A stretch of DNA of 64,000 nucleotides from SAR202 cluster bacterium bin22 (GCA_002238505.1 MPMM01000001.1:744001-808000), one strand, 5' to 3'. Positions 19,256-28,776 are shown, numbered from the stretch's first letter. Made by a program: numbers and translations. The notes: generated from the sequence alone by a model not told the origin.

Positions 19256-20800
19256 CTACCTGTTCCCAGCCACCGCGACGGGCGCCGAGTTAATTGCGTC
19301 AACCATGGGAGTTATAGCTGTATCGAAAACTTCCGTCAGAATCGCCGGATAGACTCCCACCAGGACAATGCTGGCTGCCAACAGTACCAGTGGAATCGCT
19401 TCCAGGGGTGAAGCGTCGGTCAAAGAGTCAAAACGCTCTCTCGACGGACCAAAAAGGGACCGCTCCAGCATCCACAGTATGTATCCCGCTGCCAGGATAA
19501 TCCCCAGCACCGACAATATTGTCATCACCGGGAAAGCCTTGAACGCCCCGAAAAAGACCAGAATCTCAGATACAAACCCGCTCAACCCCGGCAGTCCCAG
19601 CGATGCGAATCCGGCTATGGCCAGTGCCGCCGCCGCCACCGGCATGCGTCCCGCCAGCCCTCCCAGGTCTGGAATATAGCGGGTATGCGCCTTGTCGTAG
19701 ATTAGCCCAACGCCAACGAACAGCAGGCCGGTAATAGTCCCGTGGGTGAACAACTGCATCGCGGCGCCGTTCAGTCCTGCGCCGGTCACTTGTCCCGCCG
19801 CCGCTCCCACCGAGCCAATACCAACCAGGACCAGGCCCATGTGGCTGACGCTGGAGTAGGCAATTAACCTCTTGAGATCGGTCTGGCGAATGGTTACCAC
19901 CGCGCCGTACAGTACGCTGATTACGCCCAGCAAAATCAGAAGCCAGGCAAAAGCCGTTACTTCCTCTGGGAACATTCCCACGTTTACCCGCAGCAGGCCG
20001 TAACCCCCCATCTTGAGCATCACTCCGGCCAGCATGACACTGGCTGCGGTGGGCGCGTCAGTGTGCGCATCCGGCAGCCAGGTATGTACCGGCCAGGTCG
20101 GCAGCTTCACCGCGAAGGCCGCAAAGAAAAGCCAGAACATGAGCGAGAGGGGAACTGCGGCATTCGAGGCGCTCAGCATGGAGCCTGGCTCCAGCAGGAC
20201 TCTCATATCGAAGGAACCCGACGGCTGGCTGGCAAATACCGCCACAATGGCCACCAGCATGAATGCGCTGCCCAATATCGTAAATATCAGGAACTTCATC
20301 GCGGAATAAGTCTTCCGCCCGGTGCCCCAGTTGGCGATGAGCATGTACATGGGCAGCAGTTCCAGTTCCCAGAAAAGGAAGAACAGCAGGAAGTCCAGCG
20401 ATGTGAAAACTCCCATTACCGCAGTCTGAAGCAACAGCAGCCAGATGAAATACTCCCTGACCCGTTCCTTCACCGACCAGGAAGCGATGATTGCGCAGAA
20501 ACCCAGCAGCCCGGTCAGCAGCACCATGGGAGCGCTGAGTCCATCCACGCCAAGCAGATAGCTGGCGTTAAGAGTCTCCGCTGAAATCCAGGTAAGCTTG
20601 TCAATCAGCTGGAACCGGTCTGCAGTGTCTCCCCGGTCGAAGGAAACAAAGACTGCCACAGACAGCAGCAGGTCGGCCAGTCCGACTGCGAAAGCAAAAC
20701 CTCGGACTAATCGGTCTCCCCGAACGAATAGCAGGATCGCCAGCGCTCCCAGCGCGGGCAGAAAGACGGTAAGTGTTAGCAGGCCCGGAATGCCGAACAC
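19256..20800 (-). CDS. nuoM: NADH-quinone oxidoreductase subunit M
   Basis: A 514-residue antiporter-like pump subunit. It has LLFFLFWELELLPMYMLIANWG (cut here only by motif limits), the conserved VKLPTWPVHTWLPDAHTDAP around TM7-8, and LKRLIAYSSVSHMGLVL. The GTG start lies 4 bases beyond the nuoL stop and has GGGAGGG upstream. It sits between nuoL and nuoN as in most bacteria. Confidence 0.94.
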   Translation of the reverse strand: MFGIPGLLTLTVFLPALGALAILLFVRGDRLVRGFAFAVGLADLLLSVAVFVSFDRGDTADRFQLIDKLTWISAETLNASYLLGVDGLSAPMVLLTGLLGFCAIIASWSVKERVREYFIWLLLLQTAVMGVFTSLDFLLFFLFWELELLPMYMLIANWGTGRKTYSAMKFLIFTILGSAFMLVAIVAVFASQPSGSFDMRVLLEPGSMLSASNAAVPLSLMFWLFFAAFAVKLPTWPVHTWLPDAHTDAPTAASVMLAGVMLKMGGYGLLRVNVGMFPEEVTAFAWLLILLGVISVLYGAVVTIRQTDLKRLIAYSSVSHMGLVLVGIGSVGAAAGQVTGAGLNGAAMQLFTHGTITGLLFVGVGLIYDKAHTRYIPDLGGLAGRMPVAAAALAIAGFASLGLPGLSGFVSEILVFFGAFKAFPVMTILSVLGIILAAGYILWMLERSLFGPSRERFDSLTDASPLEAIPLVLLAASIVLVGVYPAILTEVFDTAITPMVDAINSAPVAVAGNR

Positions 20801-20804
20801 CCTT

Positions 20805-22955
20805 CTACCCTCCCAACCCGGTACCGAACGCGATATAGCCCACCAGTATGAGCACTGCCCCCAGGACTATTACCGCGCCGTAAAACTGCACCTGCCCGGT
20901 TTGAAATTGGGCTGCCAGCCGCCCGAACTGGCGGGTTAGCCACCCGGTTAGGTCAACAATGCCATCCACCAGGCTCCGGTCCAGCCAGTCGGTAATCCCG
21001 GCAAAGAAGCGGTAGAAAATCCGCCTGACCAGCAATCCCTCGTAGAGTTCATCCACGAAATACTTGCGATACAGCAACGTGTAAATTATCCCGCCTCGCT
21101 CCAGGGGATCTGCCTGCTGTGGCGCAACATCCACGTGCGCGTGGCCGTGATCGTGATTGTGACCCTCCGAATGTTCTCCCCCGGCATCGCTTGCTTCCGC
21201 CATACCGGCCGGGCTGGTCATTCCTTCCTTCGCCCGAGCGTACAGCAGGTAGGCCAAACCAATTCCCGCCACGGCGACCGCCGTTGAAATCCCGGCAACT
21301 GCCCAATTGAAGGGCGGCGTCTCCGGATGCCCGTAAAGGACCGCCGACTCGACAAAGTATGAGAACCAGTGCCACGGTATGCCCAATAAGCTCTTGATCC
21401 ACTGGGGATTGGCTATGTAACCGGCCAGCACGGCAGCAATCCCAAGTACTGCCATGGGCGCCACCATCACCCGGGGCGACTCCGCCAGGTGGACTTCCTG
21501 GGACACAGCCGAAGGTTGTGCACTCCCGGACTCTTCCGCATCTTTCAGTTCCTGGGCTCCGCCGCCACGGAACTCTCCATGGAAAGTGAGGAACACCATC
21601 CGGAAAGTATAGAAGGCTGTCAGCAGGGCCGCCGCCACCAGCAGCGCCAGCACGGTCTGGGCAACCCAGGGATCCACTGGTCCTCCGCCCAACCACGCGG
21701 CGGTGATAATTTCGTCCTTGCTCCAGAATCCGGACAGCGGCGCAATGCCGACCAGGCTCAGTCCGCCCACTACCAGCAGGGCGTAGGTCCAGGGCATGAA
21801 GGTCCGAAGGCCCCCCATGTACCGCATATTGAAAGTTCCCGACGCATGGTTCACGCATCCGGCGCCCAGGAACAGCAATGCCTTGAAGAAGGCGTGGGTG
21901 AACAGGTGGAAAAGCGCCGGGCCAAAGGCGCCCAGTCCCAGGGCCGCCATCATGTAGCCCAGCTGGCTGATGGTCGAATAGGCCATCACCCGTTTGATAT
22001 CGTTCATAACCAGGCCCAGCGTAGCGGCGGCAAAGGCGGTGAATCCACCAACCAGGGCCACCACCATCATCGCGTCTCGCGCTTCCTGGAACAGCGGGAA
22101 GAACCGGGCCACCAGGAATACCCCCGCCGCCACCATTGTTGCCGCGTGAATCAGGGCGCTCACCGGCGTAGGACCTTCCATGGCATCAGGGAGCCATGAA
22201 TGGAGCGGGAACTGTCCCGACTTGCCTGCTGCCCCCGCGAATATCCCCAGGCAGATCAGGGTCAGGGCTGTGCCTCCCAGGACCGCGCCGCCGGTAGCCA
22301 AGGGCTGGGCAGCCTGCCATATGTCAGGAATGTGGAGGGCATTCAGCCCTTCCGCGGCAAACTGGGATGCGTGAAAGAACAGGTAAATGATGGCCAGCAG
22401 GAACCCCACATCGCCAATGCGGGTAACTATGAAGGCCTTCTTGGCTGCCGCTGCCGCCGAAGGGCGATCGTGCCAGAATCCAATTAGCAAATACGATGAT
22501 AAGCCTACAAGCTCCCAGAAGGCATAAAGCTGAACAATATTGGCGGATAGCACCAGTCCCAGCATGGACGCCGTGAACAGCGACATATAGGCGAAGTATC
22601 GGGCTATGCCGGGGTCTCCCTTCATGTACCCGAGGGAATAAATCTGGACCAGCAGACTCACGCCGCTGACCACAAAGAGCATCACGGCCGTCACCGGGTC
22701 CAGCAGAATTCCCACTTCGATAGCGGCATCGCCCAGGTCAATCCAGGTATGGGCGGCATAAGAGGCATCAGCGCCCTGGGCCACATTTACCAGGATTACC
22801 AGGGATAGCACGAGGGAAACTGACAGAGCGGCAATCAGCAGGTAGCCGCTTATCACCGCAATGCGATTGAAAAGCGGCCGGATTACCAGCGAAATCAACA
22901 GGAAGGACAGCAGGGGCAGCAGGAATATTGCCCAGACCAGTGGCTCGGCGACCAT
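20805..22955 (-). CDS. nuoL: NADH-quinone oxidoreductase subunit L
   Basis: A 716-residue antiporter-like subunit with a long C-terminal region including the lateral helix. Typical segments are LYAFWELVGLSSYLLIGFW, KSGQFPLHSWLPDAMEGPTP and VMAYSTISQLGYMMAALGLG. Residues about 590-615 form a hydrophilic loop with a cluster of histidines (EGHNHDHGHAHVDV), which is not part of the canonical subunit and might bind metal (inference). The ATG directly abuts the stop codon of the small upstream gene. Confidence 0.94.
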   Translation of the reverse strand: MVAEPLVWAIFLLPLLSFLLISLVIRPLFNRIAVISGYLLIAALSVSLVLSLVILVNVAQGADASYAAHTWIDLGDAAIEVGILLDPVTAVMLFVVSGVSLLVQIYSLGYMKGDPGIARYFAYMSLFTASMLGLVLSANIVQLYAFWELVGLSSYLLIGFWHDRPSAAAAAKKAFIVTRIGDVGFLLAIIYLFFHASQFAAEGLNALHIPDIWQAAQPLATGGAVLGGTALTLICLGIFAGAAGKSGQFPLHSWLPDAMEGPTPVSALIHAATMVAAGVFLVARFFPLFQEARDAMMVVALVGGFTAFAAATLGLVMNDIKRVMAYSTISQLGYMMAALGLGAFGPALFHLFTHAFFKALLFLGAGCVNHASGTFNMRYMGGLRTFMPWTYALLVVGGLSLVGIAPLSGFWSKDEIITAAWLGGGPVDPWVAQTVLALLVAAALLTAFYTFRMVFLTFHGEFRGGGAQELKDAEESGSAQPSAVSQEVHLAESPRVMVAPMAVLGIAAVLAGYIANPQWIKSLLGIPWHWFSYFVESAVLYGHPETPPFNWAVAGISTAVAVAGIGLAYLLYARAKEGMTSPAGMAEASDAGGEHSEGHNHDHGHAHVDVAPQQADPLERGGIIYTLLYRKYFVDELYEGLLVRRIFYRFFAGITDWLDRSLVDGIVDLTGWLTRQFGRLAAQFQTGQVQFYGAVIVLGAVLILVGYIAFGTGLGG

Positions 22956-23150
22956 CTAAAGTTTCCTCAGTATCTCTTCGGCCACGTGCTCACGGCCCTT
23001 GGGAACATACACATTGAATGGCGTCCGCTCACCCCAGTCGCGAATGTCGCCTTCCGGGAGAATGCGGGCCGGCAGTCCTTCCCCTTCGAGGACTTCTTTC
23101 CACATTTCCGCCATCATCAGGTTTGGCGTTTTCTTGAATTCAACCCACAT
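22956..23150 (-). CDS. Small DUF2007-like protein inside the nuo operon
   Basis: A 64-residue soluble protein beginning MWVEFKKTPNLMMAEMWKEV and containing LEGEGLPARILPEGD and PFNVYVPKGREHVAEEIL. The pattern of a helix carrying ...AEMWKEVLEGEGLPA followed by a strand ending in VYVPKG..AEEIL resembles the DUF2007 'putative signal transducing protein' fold. It lies between nuoK and nuoL, and its stop touches the nuoL ATG, so it is cotranslated with complex I. Function is unknown. A role in assembly or regulation of complex I is possible from position only. Confidence 0.7.
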   Translation of the reverse strand: MWVEFKKTPNLMMAEMWKEVLEGEGLPARILPEGDIRDWGERTPFNVYVPKGREHVAEEILRKL

Positions 23151-23189
23151 TTGCTTACTTCGACAGTTTTTCGAACTGCTAGGACTAGT

Positions 23190-23519
23190 CTAATGACGCA
23201 GCTGATTTGCTTCCGACAAGGAAACTGATTCGGTATTGCGATACATGGCGAAAACGATGCCCAGCCCCAGGGCAATTTCCGCGGCCGCCACCGTAATAAT
23301 GAATACGGCAAATACCTGACCGGTTAACACACTCCCAATTTCCTGGCGCAATGCCAGCGGAGCGACGTACTTCGAAAACGCCACCACTGTCAGGTTGACA
23401 GCATTGAACATGATCTCAATCGACATCAACACGGCGATGACGTTGTTTCGAGCCAGCGCGCCATACAATCCAATGGCGAAAAGCGCAGCCGCGACCACCA
23501 GCATTGACTCGAGGGACAT
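23190..23519 (-). CDS. nuoK: NADH-quinone oxidoreductase subunit K
   Basis: A 109-residue, three-helix membrane subunit. The conserved glutamate of the proton path lies in LMSIEIMFNAVNL, and a second acidic residue in AAAEIALGLGIV. I start at MSLESMLVV (ATG at 23517-23519) rather than 23561, because this matches the family length and places the start just after the nuoJ stop. Confidence 0.93.
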   Translation of the reverse strand: MSLESMLVVAAALFAIGLYGALARNNVIAVLMSIEIMFNAVNLTVVAFSKYVAPLALRQEIGSVLTGQVFAVFIITVAAAEIALGLGIVFAMYRNTESVSLSEANQLRH

Positions 23520-23523
23520 ACGG

Positions 23524-24087
23524 CTAGCTCCCTCGCGAACGGGCCAATGCGAGGCCGCCAATCAACGCAGCCAGCAACAGCAAAGATACCGCCTCGAAGG
23601 GCAGTACAAAGTCGCCAATCAACAATTCAGCCAGTCCCGTTTCCGGCGCTTCATATCCTGAGCCCAGTGCCCCGGCTGGCGCTCCGGCCACCGACTGCGT
23701 CTGGGCGGAATCCACCAGCTGGGAGGCTGCATTTGGAATGGGACGCCAGTCGGTGTTGATCGCTGCAGCTATCATGCCAACCAGCAACAGCGAAGCGCAC
23801 AACACCGCCGGAATCTGTAGTCGGTTAGGCAGGTTGCCCTCCCGCACGTTTCGGGTAAGCATGATTCCGAAAATAAACAATACTGAAATCGCGCCCACGT
23901 AAATCAGCACCTGGACCACTGCCAGGAACTCCGCGCTCAGCAGCACAAAAAATCCGGCCACCGAAATGAAAACCACCGCCAGCAGAAGGGCAGAGCGGAA
24001 CAAGTCCTTAACTAGCACTACTCCCAGAGCAGCCCCAATGGCAACTACGGATAATATCCAGAAGACCAGGTCCTGCACCAACGGCAT
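23524..24087 (-). CDS. nuoJ: NADH-quinone oxidoreductase subunit J
   Basis: A 187-residue membrane subunit with about five helices. DLFRSALLLAVVFISVAGFF and FLAVVQVLIYVGAISVLFIF are the recognised NuoJ segments, the latter around the pi-bulge helix TM3. A loop between the last helices is long and hydrophilic (about residues 120-155). AGGTGGGG precedes the ATG. Confidence 0.93.
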   Translation of the reverse strand: MPLVQDLVFWILSVVAIGAALGVVLVKDLFRSALLLAVVFISVAGFFVLLSAEFLAVVQVLIYVGAISVLFIFGIMLTRNVREGNLPNRLQIPAVLCASLLLVGMIAAAINTDWRPIPNAASQLVDSAQTQSVAGAPAGALGSGYEAPETGLAELLIGDFVLPFEAVSLLLLAALIGGLALARSRGS

Positions 24088-24144
24088 CAGGCCCCCACCT
24101 TGTCGGAAGCAAATGCAGTACGGCCGGTTGCAGCAATTCCCCTG

Positions 24145-24825
24145 TTAGGCTGCTTCATCGTCTTTCCGTACCGATGGGTCCGGTCCTTCCCCGCGGGTAT
24201 CTGTCCCCTCATTGTCTTGCTCGAAACGCATGCCTGCCTTTTCATGCTGATGCCATCGCCACGACTCGCGTCCAACTTCCCGCCAGCCCAGCGGCGGCCC
24301 GCCCCGCGGGTCATAGGAAAATCGGGAGTCGCCCTGCGATATGGTCGGCCTACGCCTGAACGAGTCTGCTTCCCCTTCGTAACCTTCTAGCTGGGGCCGG
24401 TACCACGTGCTGGGGTGCTTCTCCGCGTTGCGTAACTGGTCAATGGTTATGACCATATTCTTGCGGCTGTATTGACCCTGTTCAAATCCGCTTCCCATAA
24501 ACAGGGCATCGTAGGGACACGCTTCCACGCAAAGACCGCAGAACATGCACCGCTGAAGCTCAATATCAAACACTTCCAGCCGGTACTTCCCCCCTTCGGG
24601 AATCATTGTCCCGCTCGGCGAAGTCTCAATCTTGATTATGCCCAGGGGACAGTACTTGGCGCACGAAGCGCAGCCCGTGCAGCGCTCTTCGTACCAGACG
24701 AATTCCTCACCCCGGAACCTGGGATGCTGCTTGGCCCGTTCTTCCGGATACTGAATTGTAAACGGCTTTCTGGTCAGATTTTTCAAGGTGACCATCAGGC
24801 CCTTGATCATTGCCAGACCATACAT
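24145..24825 (-). CDS. nuoI: NADH-quinone oxidoreductase subunit I (2x 4Fe-4S)
   Basis: A 226-residue peripheral subunit with two ferredoxin motifs, CTGCASCAKYCPLG and CMFCGLCVEACPYD, which hold clusters N6a and N6b. After the ferredoxin core a tail of about 90 residues, hydrophilic and rich in Arg, Asp and Gly, extends beyond most homologues. Because nuoEFG are absent, the tail could shape the docking site for a different electron donor (inference). The start overlaps the end of nuoH by context: GAGGTGA lies inside the nuoH 3' end. Confidence 0.94.
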   Translation of the reverse strand: MYGLAMIKGLMVTLKNLTRKPFTIQYPEERAKQHPRFRGEEFVWYEERCTGCASCAKYCPLGIIKIETSPSGTMIPEGGKYRLEVFDIELQRCMFCGLCVEACPYDALFMGSGFEQGQYSRKNMVITIDQLRNAEKHPSTWYRPQLEGYEGEADSFRRRPTISQGDSRFSYDPRGGPPLGWREVGRESWRWHQHEKAGMRFEQDNEGTDTRGEGPDPSVRKDDEAA

Positions 24826-24826
24826 C

Positions 24827-26050
24827 TCAGATCACCTCAATGGTGGAAACCCCGGGCACTACCACATTCTGCGGTTGACGGGTCCGGAAGCTGACGCGTT
24901 CCTTGATCAGGTTTCCAAAAACCGCAATCGCAATGACAGTTACCGCCAGGTTGACCACGCCCATAATTGCCAGGTCCGTCACGGTCAAAACGCCGTCGTC
25001 GCCCCGCAGCAGGAAAACCTCCAGGGTAACGGCGATCAGGTTAACCATGGCCAGGGGCAGCAGGAATTTCCAGGAGAACGCCATAATTTGGTCAATTCTC
25101 AACCGGGGATAGGTGGCCCGGAACCAGATGAACAAAAACACGATTATGCCGGTCTTGATCAGGAACCACAGCCAGCCAAGGTATTCCGACCAGGGACCCG
25201 ACCATCCGCCCAGGAAGAGGGTAGCGGTAATAGCCGCCACTACGCCCACGCCACCAAATTCCGCCGCCTGGATCAGCGCGAACCTGACCCCACTGTACTC
25301 CGTGTGATAACCGGCAATAATCTCCGACTCCGCCTCCGCCACGTCAAAGGGAGACCGGTTAAGCTCTGCTGACATTCCCGCCATGAATACGAAGAAAGCC
25401 AGGGGCTGCACCAGGAAGAACGGCAGGGCCTGGGCCTCCACTATCGTTCCCAGTGACATCGAAGCTGCCACCATCACCACGCCCAGCAGGGATAATACTA
25501 CCGGTATTTCGTAACTTATCAGCACTGCCACTGCCCGGGCCGCCCCGAACATGGCATAGCGATTGTTGGAGGACCATCCCGCCATGAAAATTGCTACCGA
25601 CGTTATCGAGCTTACGGCCAGGATGTACAGGACCCCAACATTGAGACTGGCCAGCGCCGTATTCTTGGCAAATGGCAGTACAGCGGTCATCAAAATCAGC
25701 GGTGCAACCATCAACACCGGCACCAGCGAAAACACCACCCGGTCCGAACCGTCGGGCCGGAGGTCTTCCTTGGTCAACAGCTTGACCAGGTCCGCAATTG
25801 GCTGAAACAGGCCGAAGGGCCCCCACCGGTTGGGTCCCACCCGATTCTGGAATCGCCCCAGCAACCGTCGTTCACCCCAGGTAATCGCCGCCGCTCCCAG
25901 GAGGACCGCATTGACCAGGATGAACGCAAACACCAGGCCGGCGATCGCATAAGCTACCCAGCAGGGGAGCACGACGCCGACTATCTCATAAACCACTCGG
26001 TAAATCCCGTTGGCATAGAGAATGCTGTCGGAGGCTAACTGGCAACTCAC
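24827..26050 (-). CDS. nuoH: NADH-quinone oxidoreductase subunit H
   Basis: A 407-residue membrane subunit that forms the quinone chamber with NuoB and NuoD. Conserved segments are GERRLLGRFQNRVGPNRWGP, the acidic loop ELNRSPFDVAEAESEIIAGY and WFRATYPRLRIDQIMAFSWK. The GTG start overlaps the nuoD stop as GTGA, indicating translational coupling. Confidence 0.95.
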   Translation of the reverse strand: MSCQLASDSILYANGIYRVVYEIVGVVLPCWVAYAIAGLVFAFILVNAVLLGAAAITWGERRLLGRFQNRVGPNRWGPFGLFQPIADLVKLLTKEDLRPDGSDRVVFSLVPVLMVAPLILMTAVLPFAKNTALASLNVGVLYILAVSSITSVAIFMAGWSSNNRYAMFGAARAVAVLISYEIPVVLSLLGVVMVAASMSLGTIVEAQALPFFLVQPLAFFVFMAGMSAELNRSPFDVAEAESEIIAGYHTEYSGVRFALIQAAEFGGVGVVAAITATLFLGGWSGPWSEYLGWLWFLIKTGIIVFLFIWFRATYPRLRIDQIMAFSWKFLLPLAMVNLIAVTLEVFLLRGDDGVLTVTDLAIMGVVNLAVTVIAIAVFGNLIKERVSFRTRQPQNVVVPGVSTIEVI

Positions 26051-27153
26051 CGATCAACCTCTCCCATGTTAATGTCTATGCTTCCCAGGGATACAATCAT
26101 GTCCGCCAGTTTCCATCCCACCAGCAGGTGTTCGATTACGGTCAAATTTATCAGGGATGGTGACCTTATCTTACAACGGTATGGCGAAATACCGCCATCG
26201 CTGACCAGGTAAAAGGCCAGTTCCCCTTTGGACGCTTCTACCCTCCCGTAAGCCTCCCTTCCCGCCTCCGGCCGCAAGACCAGCGGCAAATCCAGCCGTA
26301 CCGGCCCGGGTTCAATCTGGGCGATGCACTGCTTGATGATACGGATACTCTGGTGCACTTCCTGGAATCGGACCCAAAACCGGTCGTAATTGTCCCAGTT
26401 GGAACCTATCGGGACGTCAAACTCAACCTGGTCGTAGGCGTCGTAGGGCTCCTGTTTTCTCCAGTCCCAGTTGACCCCGCTGGCGCGCAGGACGGGCCCC
26501 GAGACCGAATTGTTTATCGCAATCTCAGGCGGTATGGGGCTGACCCCTCGGGTGCGGACCATGAGGATTTCGTTCTCCAGGAGCAACTGCTCCATTTCCA
26601 CGAATTCCTCGGCAAAGTCATCCAGGAATCGGTTGAGGGCCGGCCAGAAGTCACGAGGGGCATCGGCAAACACCCCGCCGGGGCGCATGTAACTCACCGT
26701 AATCCGGGCCCCGCATAGCATTTCGAAAAGCTCCAGGATCCGCTCCCTGCTCCTGAACCCATACATCAGGGGTGTGCCGAAAGCCCCCAGTTCCTGGACA
26801 AAGAACCCCACGGCAATCAGGTGGCTGGCGATGCGTTGAAGCTCGGCGGTGAGGGTGCGCAGGTATTTGGCCCGGGGTGGCGGCTCAACACCCAGCAGCT
26901 TTTCCACTGCCAGGCAGTAGGCCTGGTTGTTTATCATGGACGAGGTGTAATCCAGCCGGTCAGTCAGGGTAACCACCTGAACGTAATTCCGTTCCTCAGC
27001 CAGCTTCTCGGTTCCCCGGTGCAGGTACCCGAAAACCGGTTCCACCTCAACAATGTCTTCGCCGTCAAAGGTAATCCGCACACGGAACACGCCGTGGGTG
27101 CTGGGGTGCTGCGGCCCCACGTTAACGGTCATTGGTTCGGTGCGGATTGTCAT
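26047..27153 (-). CDS. nuoD: NADH-quinone oxidoreductase subunit D
   Basis: The 49-kDa-type subunit that lines the quinone site, about 368 residues with the chosen start. It has NVGPQHPSTHGVFRVRITFD at the N-terminus (the quinone-binding histidines), RLDYTSSMINNQAYCLAVEK, and ends IVSLGSIDINMGEVDR. The frame opens at a TTG (27183), but MTIRTEPMTVNVGPQHP from the ATG at 27153 fits homologues best. Neither start has a clear ribosome binding site. Confidence 0.93.
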   Translation of the reverse strand: MTIRTEPMTVNVGPQHPSTHGVFRVRITFDGEDIVEVEPVFGYLHRGTEKLAEERNYVQVVTLTDRLDYTSSMINNQAYCLAVEKLLGVEPPPRAKYLRTLTAELQRIASHLIAVGFFVQELGAFGTPLMYGFRSRERILELFEMLCGARITVSYMRPGGVFADAPRDFWPALNRFLDDFAEEFVEMEQLLLENEILMVRTRGVSPIPPEIAINNSVSGPVLRASGVNWDWRKQEPYDAYDQVEFDVPIGSNWDNYDRFWVRFQEVHQSIRIIKQCIAQIEPGPVRLDLPLVLRPEAGREAYGRVEASKGELAFYLVSDGGISPYRCKIRSPSLINLTVIEHLLVGWKLADMIVSLGSIDINMGEVDR

Positions 27154-27244
27154 AGGAGAGGTGCTCGCCCAGGTTCCAGGCAAATAGTGGCCAGTTGTGC
27201 CTGTTTCCCATTGCCGGTGGCTCTTTCGTGGAGACTACTCATGC

Positions 27245-27688
27245 CTAGAGAAAGTCCTTCCTCAGCGGATGACCCTCGAACCCTTCCCAGAGCATTATTC
27301 GTTTCATGTTGGGATGGCCTTCAAAATGTATGCCCATCAAATCCCAGATTTCCCGTTCCTGGAAGTCGGCTCCTCGCCATACTGAATAGACGGAAGGCGC
27401 CCTCAGGTTATCGCGCCCAAATATTCTTGCCTTGAAAACGGCCGAACTCTGCTGTTTCAGGGAAGTCAGGTGGTAAACCAGGTCGAAGTATTCGACATAA
27501 TCCACAGCGCTGACGGAATTGAGGAACTGGAAATCATGGTCAGGTGAGTCTTTCAGGAACCCTGCCACCGCGTTTATTCGGGTGGGCCTGACCCAGGCGG
27601 AAACTTCATCAAAATCAACAACCGCGCCAGGAAATTCCTGGTTTACCGCCGCTGCCAAATCCTCACCGGATACCGCCCGCAATGCCAT
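27245..27688 (-). CDS. nuoC: NADH-quinone oxidoreductase subunit C
   Basis: The 30-kDa-type subunit, 147 residues, with the C-terminal signature DLMGIHFEGHPNMKRIMLWE followed by GFEGHPLRKDF. I use the ATG at 27688, just 2 bases past the nuoB stop region, with AGGAG about 14 bases upstream inside nuoB. The longer open frame to 27826 lies within nuoB and is not used. Confidence 0.92.
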   Translation of the reverse strand: MALRAVSGEDLAAAVNQEFPGAVVDFDEVSAWVRPTRINAVAGFLKDSPDHDFQFLNSVSAVDYVEYFDLVYHLTSLKQQSSAVFKARIFGRDNLRAPSVYSVWRGADFQEREIWDLMGIHFEGHPNMKRIMLWEGFEGHPLRKDFL

Positions 27689-27690
27689 GA

Positions 27691-28341
27691 TCAGTCTGAA
27701 GTCTCCTGGTTGAAAGCCGGCGAGTCCTGCCAGTTTCCTCCGCCCTTCCTCAGGTGGTGGTACTTCTTTATCTTTTCGTGAAGTTCCATTATCCCGTATA
27801 GCAGGGCATCCGGGCGTGGAGGGCATCCCGGCACATAAACGTCCACCGGAATAATGTGGTCAACCCCGGGGACTACGCTGTAAGACCCGTAGTAGGGTCC
27901 GCCGCTGGTAGCGCAAACCCCCATGGAAATTACCCACTTGGGCTCGGCCATTTGGTCGTAAATGCGCCGAATCGGCGGCGCCATTTTCCACGTAACCGTG
28001 CCCGCCACAATCATCAGATCCGCCTGGCGTGGCGAGGCGCGGAAGGCCTCCATACCAAACCTGGCAATGTCGAACCTTCCCATGGCCGTCGCCATCATTT
28101 CAAAGGCGCAGCATGCCAGTCCGAATGACACGGGCCAAAGGGCCGACTTTCGACCCCAGTTCACCAGTGCGTCCACCGACGTCACCAGGAGATTATTCTT
28201 CAGGTCGTCGGGAACTTCAATCGAGGGAACTTCAATGGGTTCGCTGGAAACCGCAATCAGTTCATTGACAATCTGACCCTCTTCCTGGTCAATTCCCCAG
28301 GTACGGTCGTGCAGTGGGCCCTGTGACGCAGACAGTTCCAT
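27691..28341 (-). CDS. nuoB: NADH-quinone oxidoreductase subunit B
   Basis: A 216-residue subunit holding cluster N2, the last electron carrier before quinone. The ligands are [19 protein letters not shown] and VPGCPPRPD. The N-terminus has about 45 extra acidic residues compared with typical NuoB of 160-190 residues. The start lies 3 bases beyond the nuoA stop. Confidence 0.95.
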   Translation of the reverse strand: MELSASQGPLHDRTWGIDQEEGQIVNELIAVSSEPIEVPSIEVPDDLKNNLLVTSVDALVNWGRKSALWPVSFGLACCAFEMMATAMGRFDIARFGMEAFRASPRQADLMIVAGTVTWKMAPPIRRIYDQMAEPKWVISMGVCATSGGPYYGSYSVVPGVDHIIPVDVYVPGCPPRPDALLYGIMELHEKIKKYHHLRKGGGNWQDSPAFNQETSD

Positions 28342-28344
28342 AGC

Positions 28345-28731
28345 TTAATTCCCCCACTCCAGGTCCCGCTTGCGCCAGGCATAGGCCCAGCCGATCAGTA
28401 GAATGCCAACGAAAACGGCCATTTCAATCAGCGCGAACAATTCCAGGCTGATAAATCTGGTGGCCCAGGGATACAGAAACACCACCTCGACGTCAAATAT
28501 GACGAAGAGTATGGCGTATAGGTAGTACCGGAAGTTGAACTGGTTCCACGGCCCGCCTATCGTTTGCACTCCGCATTCGTAGGGTTCAAGCTTTACGGGC
28601 GTGGGGTTTTGAGGACGTATCTTCAGGCGGGAAAGCAGCCAGGATGCAGCTAACAGGCTGGTTGGGACTGCGAAAGCCACCAATGCGAAAATGGCAATCA
28701 ATCCGTATTGCCGAAAGTAGTCTTCAAGCAT
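28345..28731 (-). CDS. nuoA: NADH-quinone oxidoreductase subunit A
   Basis: A 128-residue membrane subunit with three helices. KLEPYECGVQTIGGPW and YLYAILFVIFDVEVVFLYPW are diagnostic. The ATG at 28731 is supported by homologue length; the open frame to 28875 crosses the promoter. First gene of the nuo cluster. Confidence 0.93.
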   Translation of the reverse strand: MLEDYFRQYGLIAIFALVAFAVPTSLLAASWLLSRLKIRPQNPTPVKLEPYECGVQTIGGPWNQFNFRYYLYAILFVIFDVEVVFLYPWATRFISLELFALIEMAVFVGILLIGWAYAWRKRDLEWGN

Positions 28732-28767
28732 ACAGCCCGGGCAGACCTCAACTTTAGCTGTCGAAAA

Positions 28768-28776
28768 ATTATAGCA
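28768..28776 (-). promoter_or_regulatory. Extended -10 promoter of the nuo operon
   Basis: The minus strand reads TGCTATAAT, a perfect extended -10 element, about 37 bases before the nuoA ATG. No good -35 is visible, as is common with extended -10 promoters. Confidence 0.65.
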
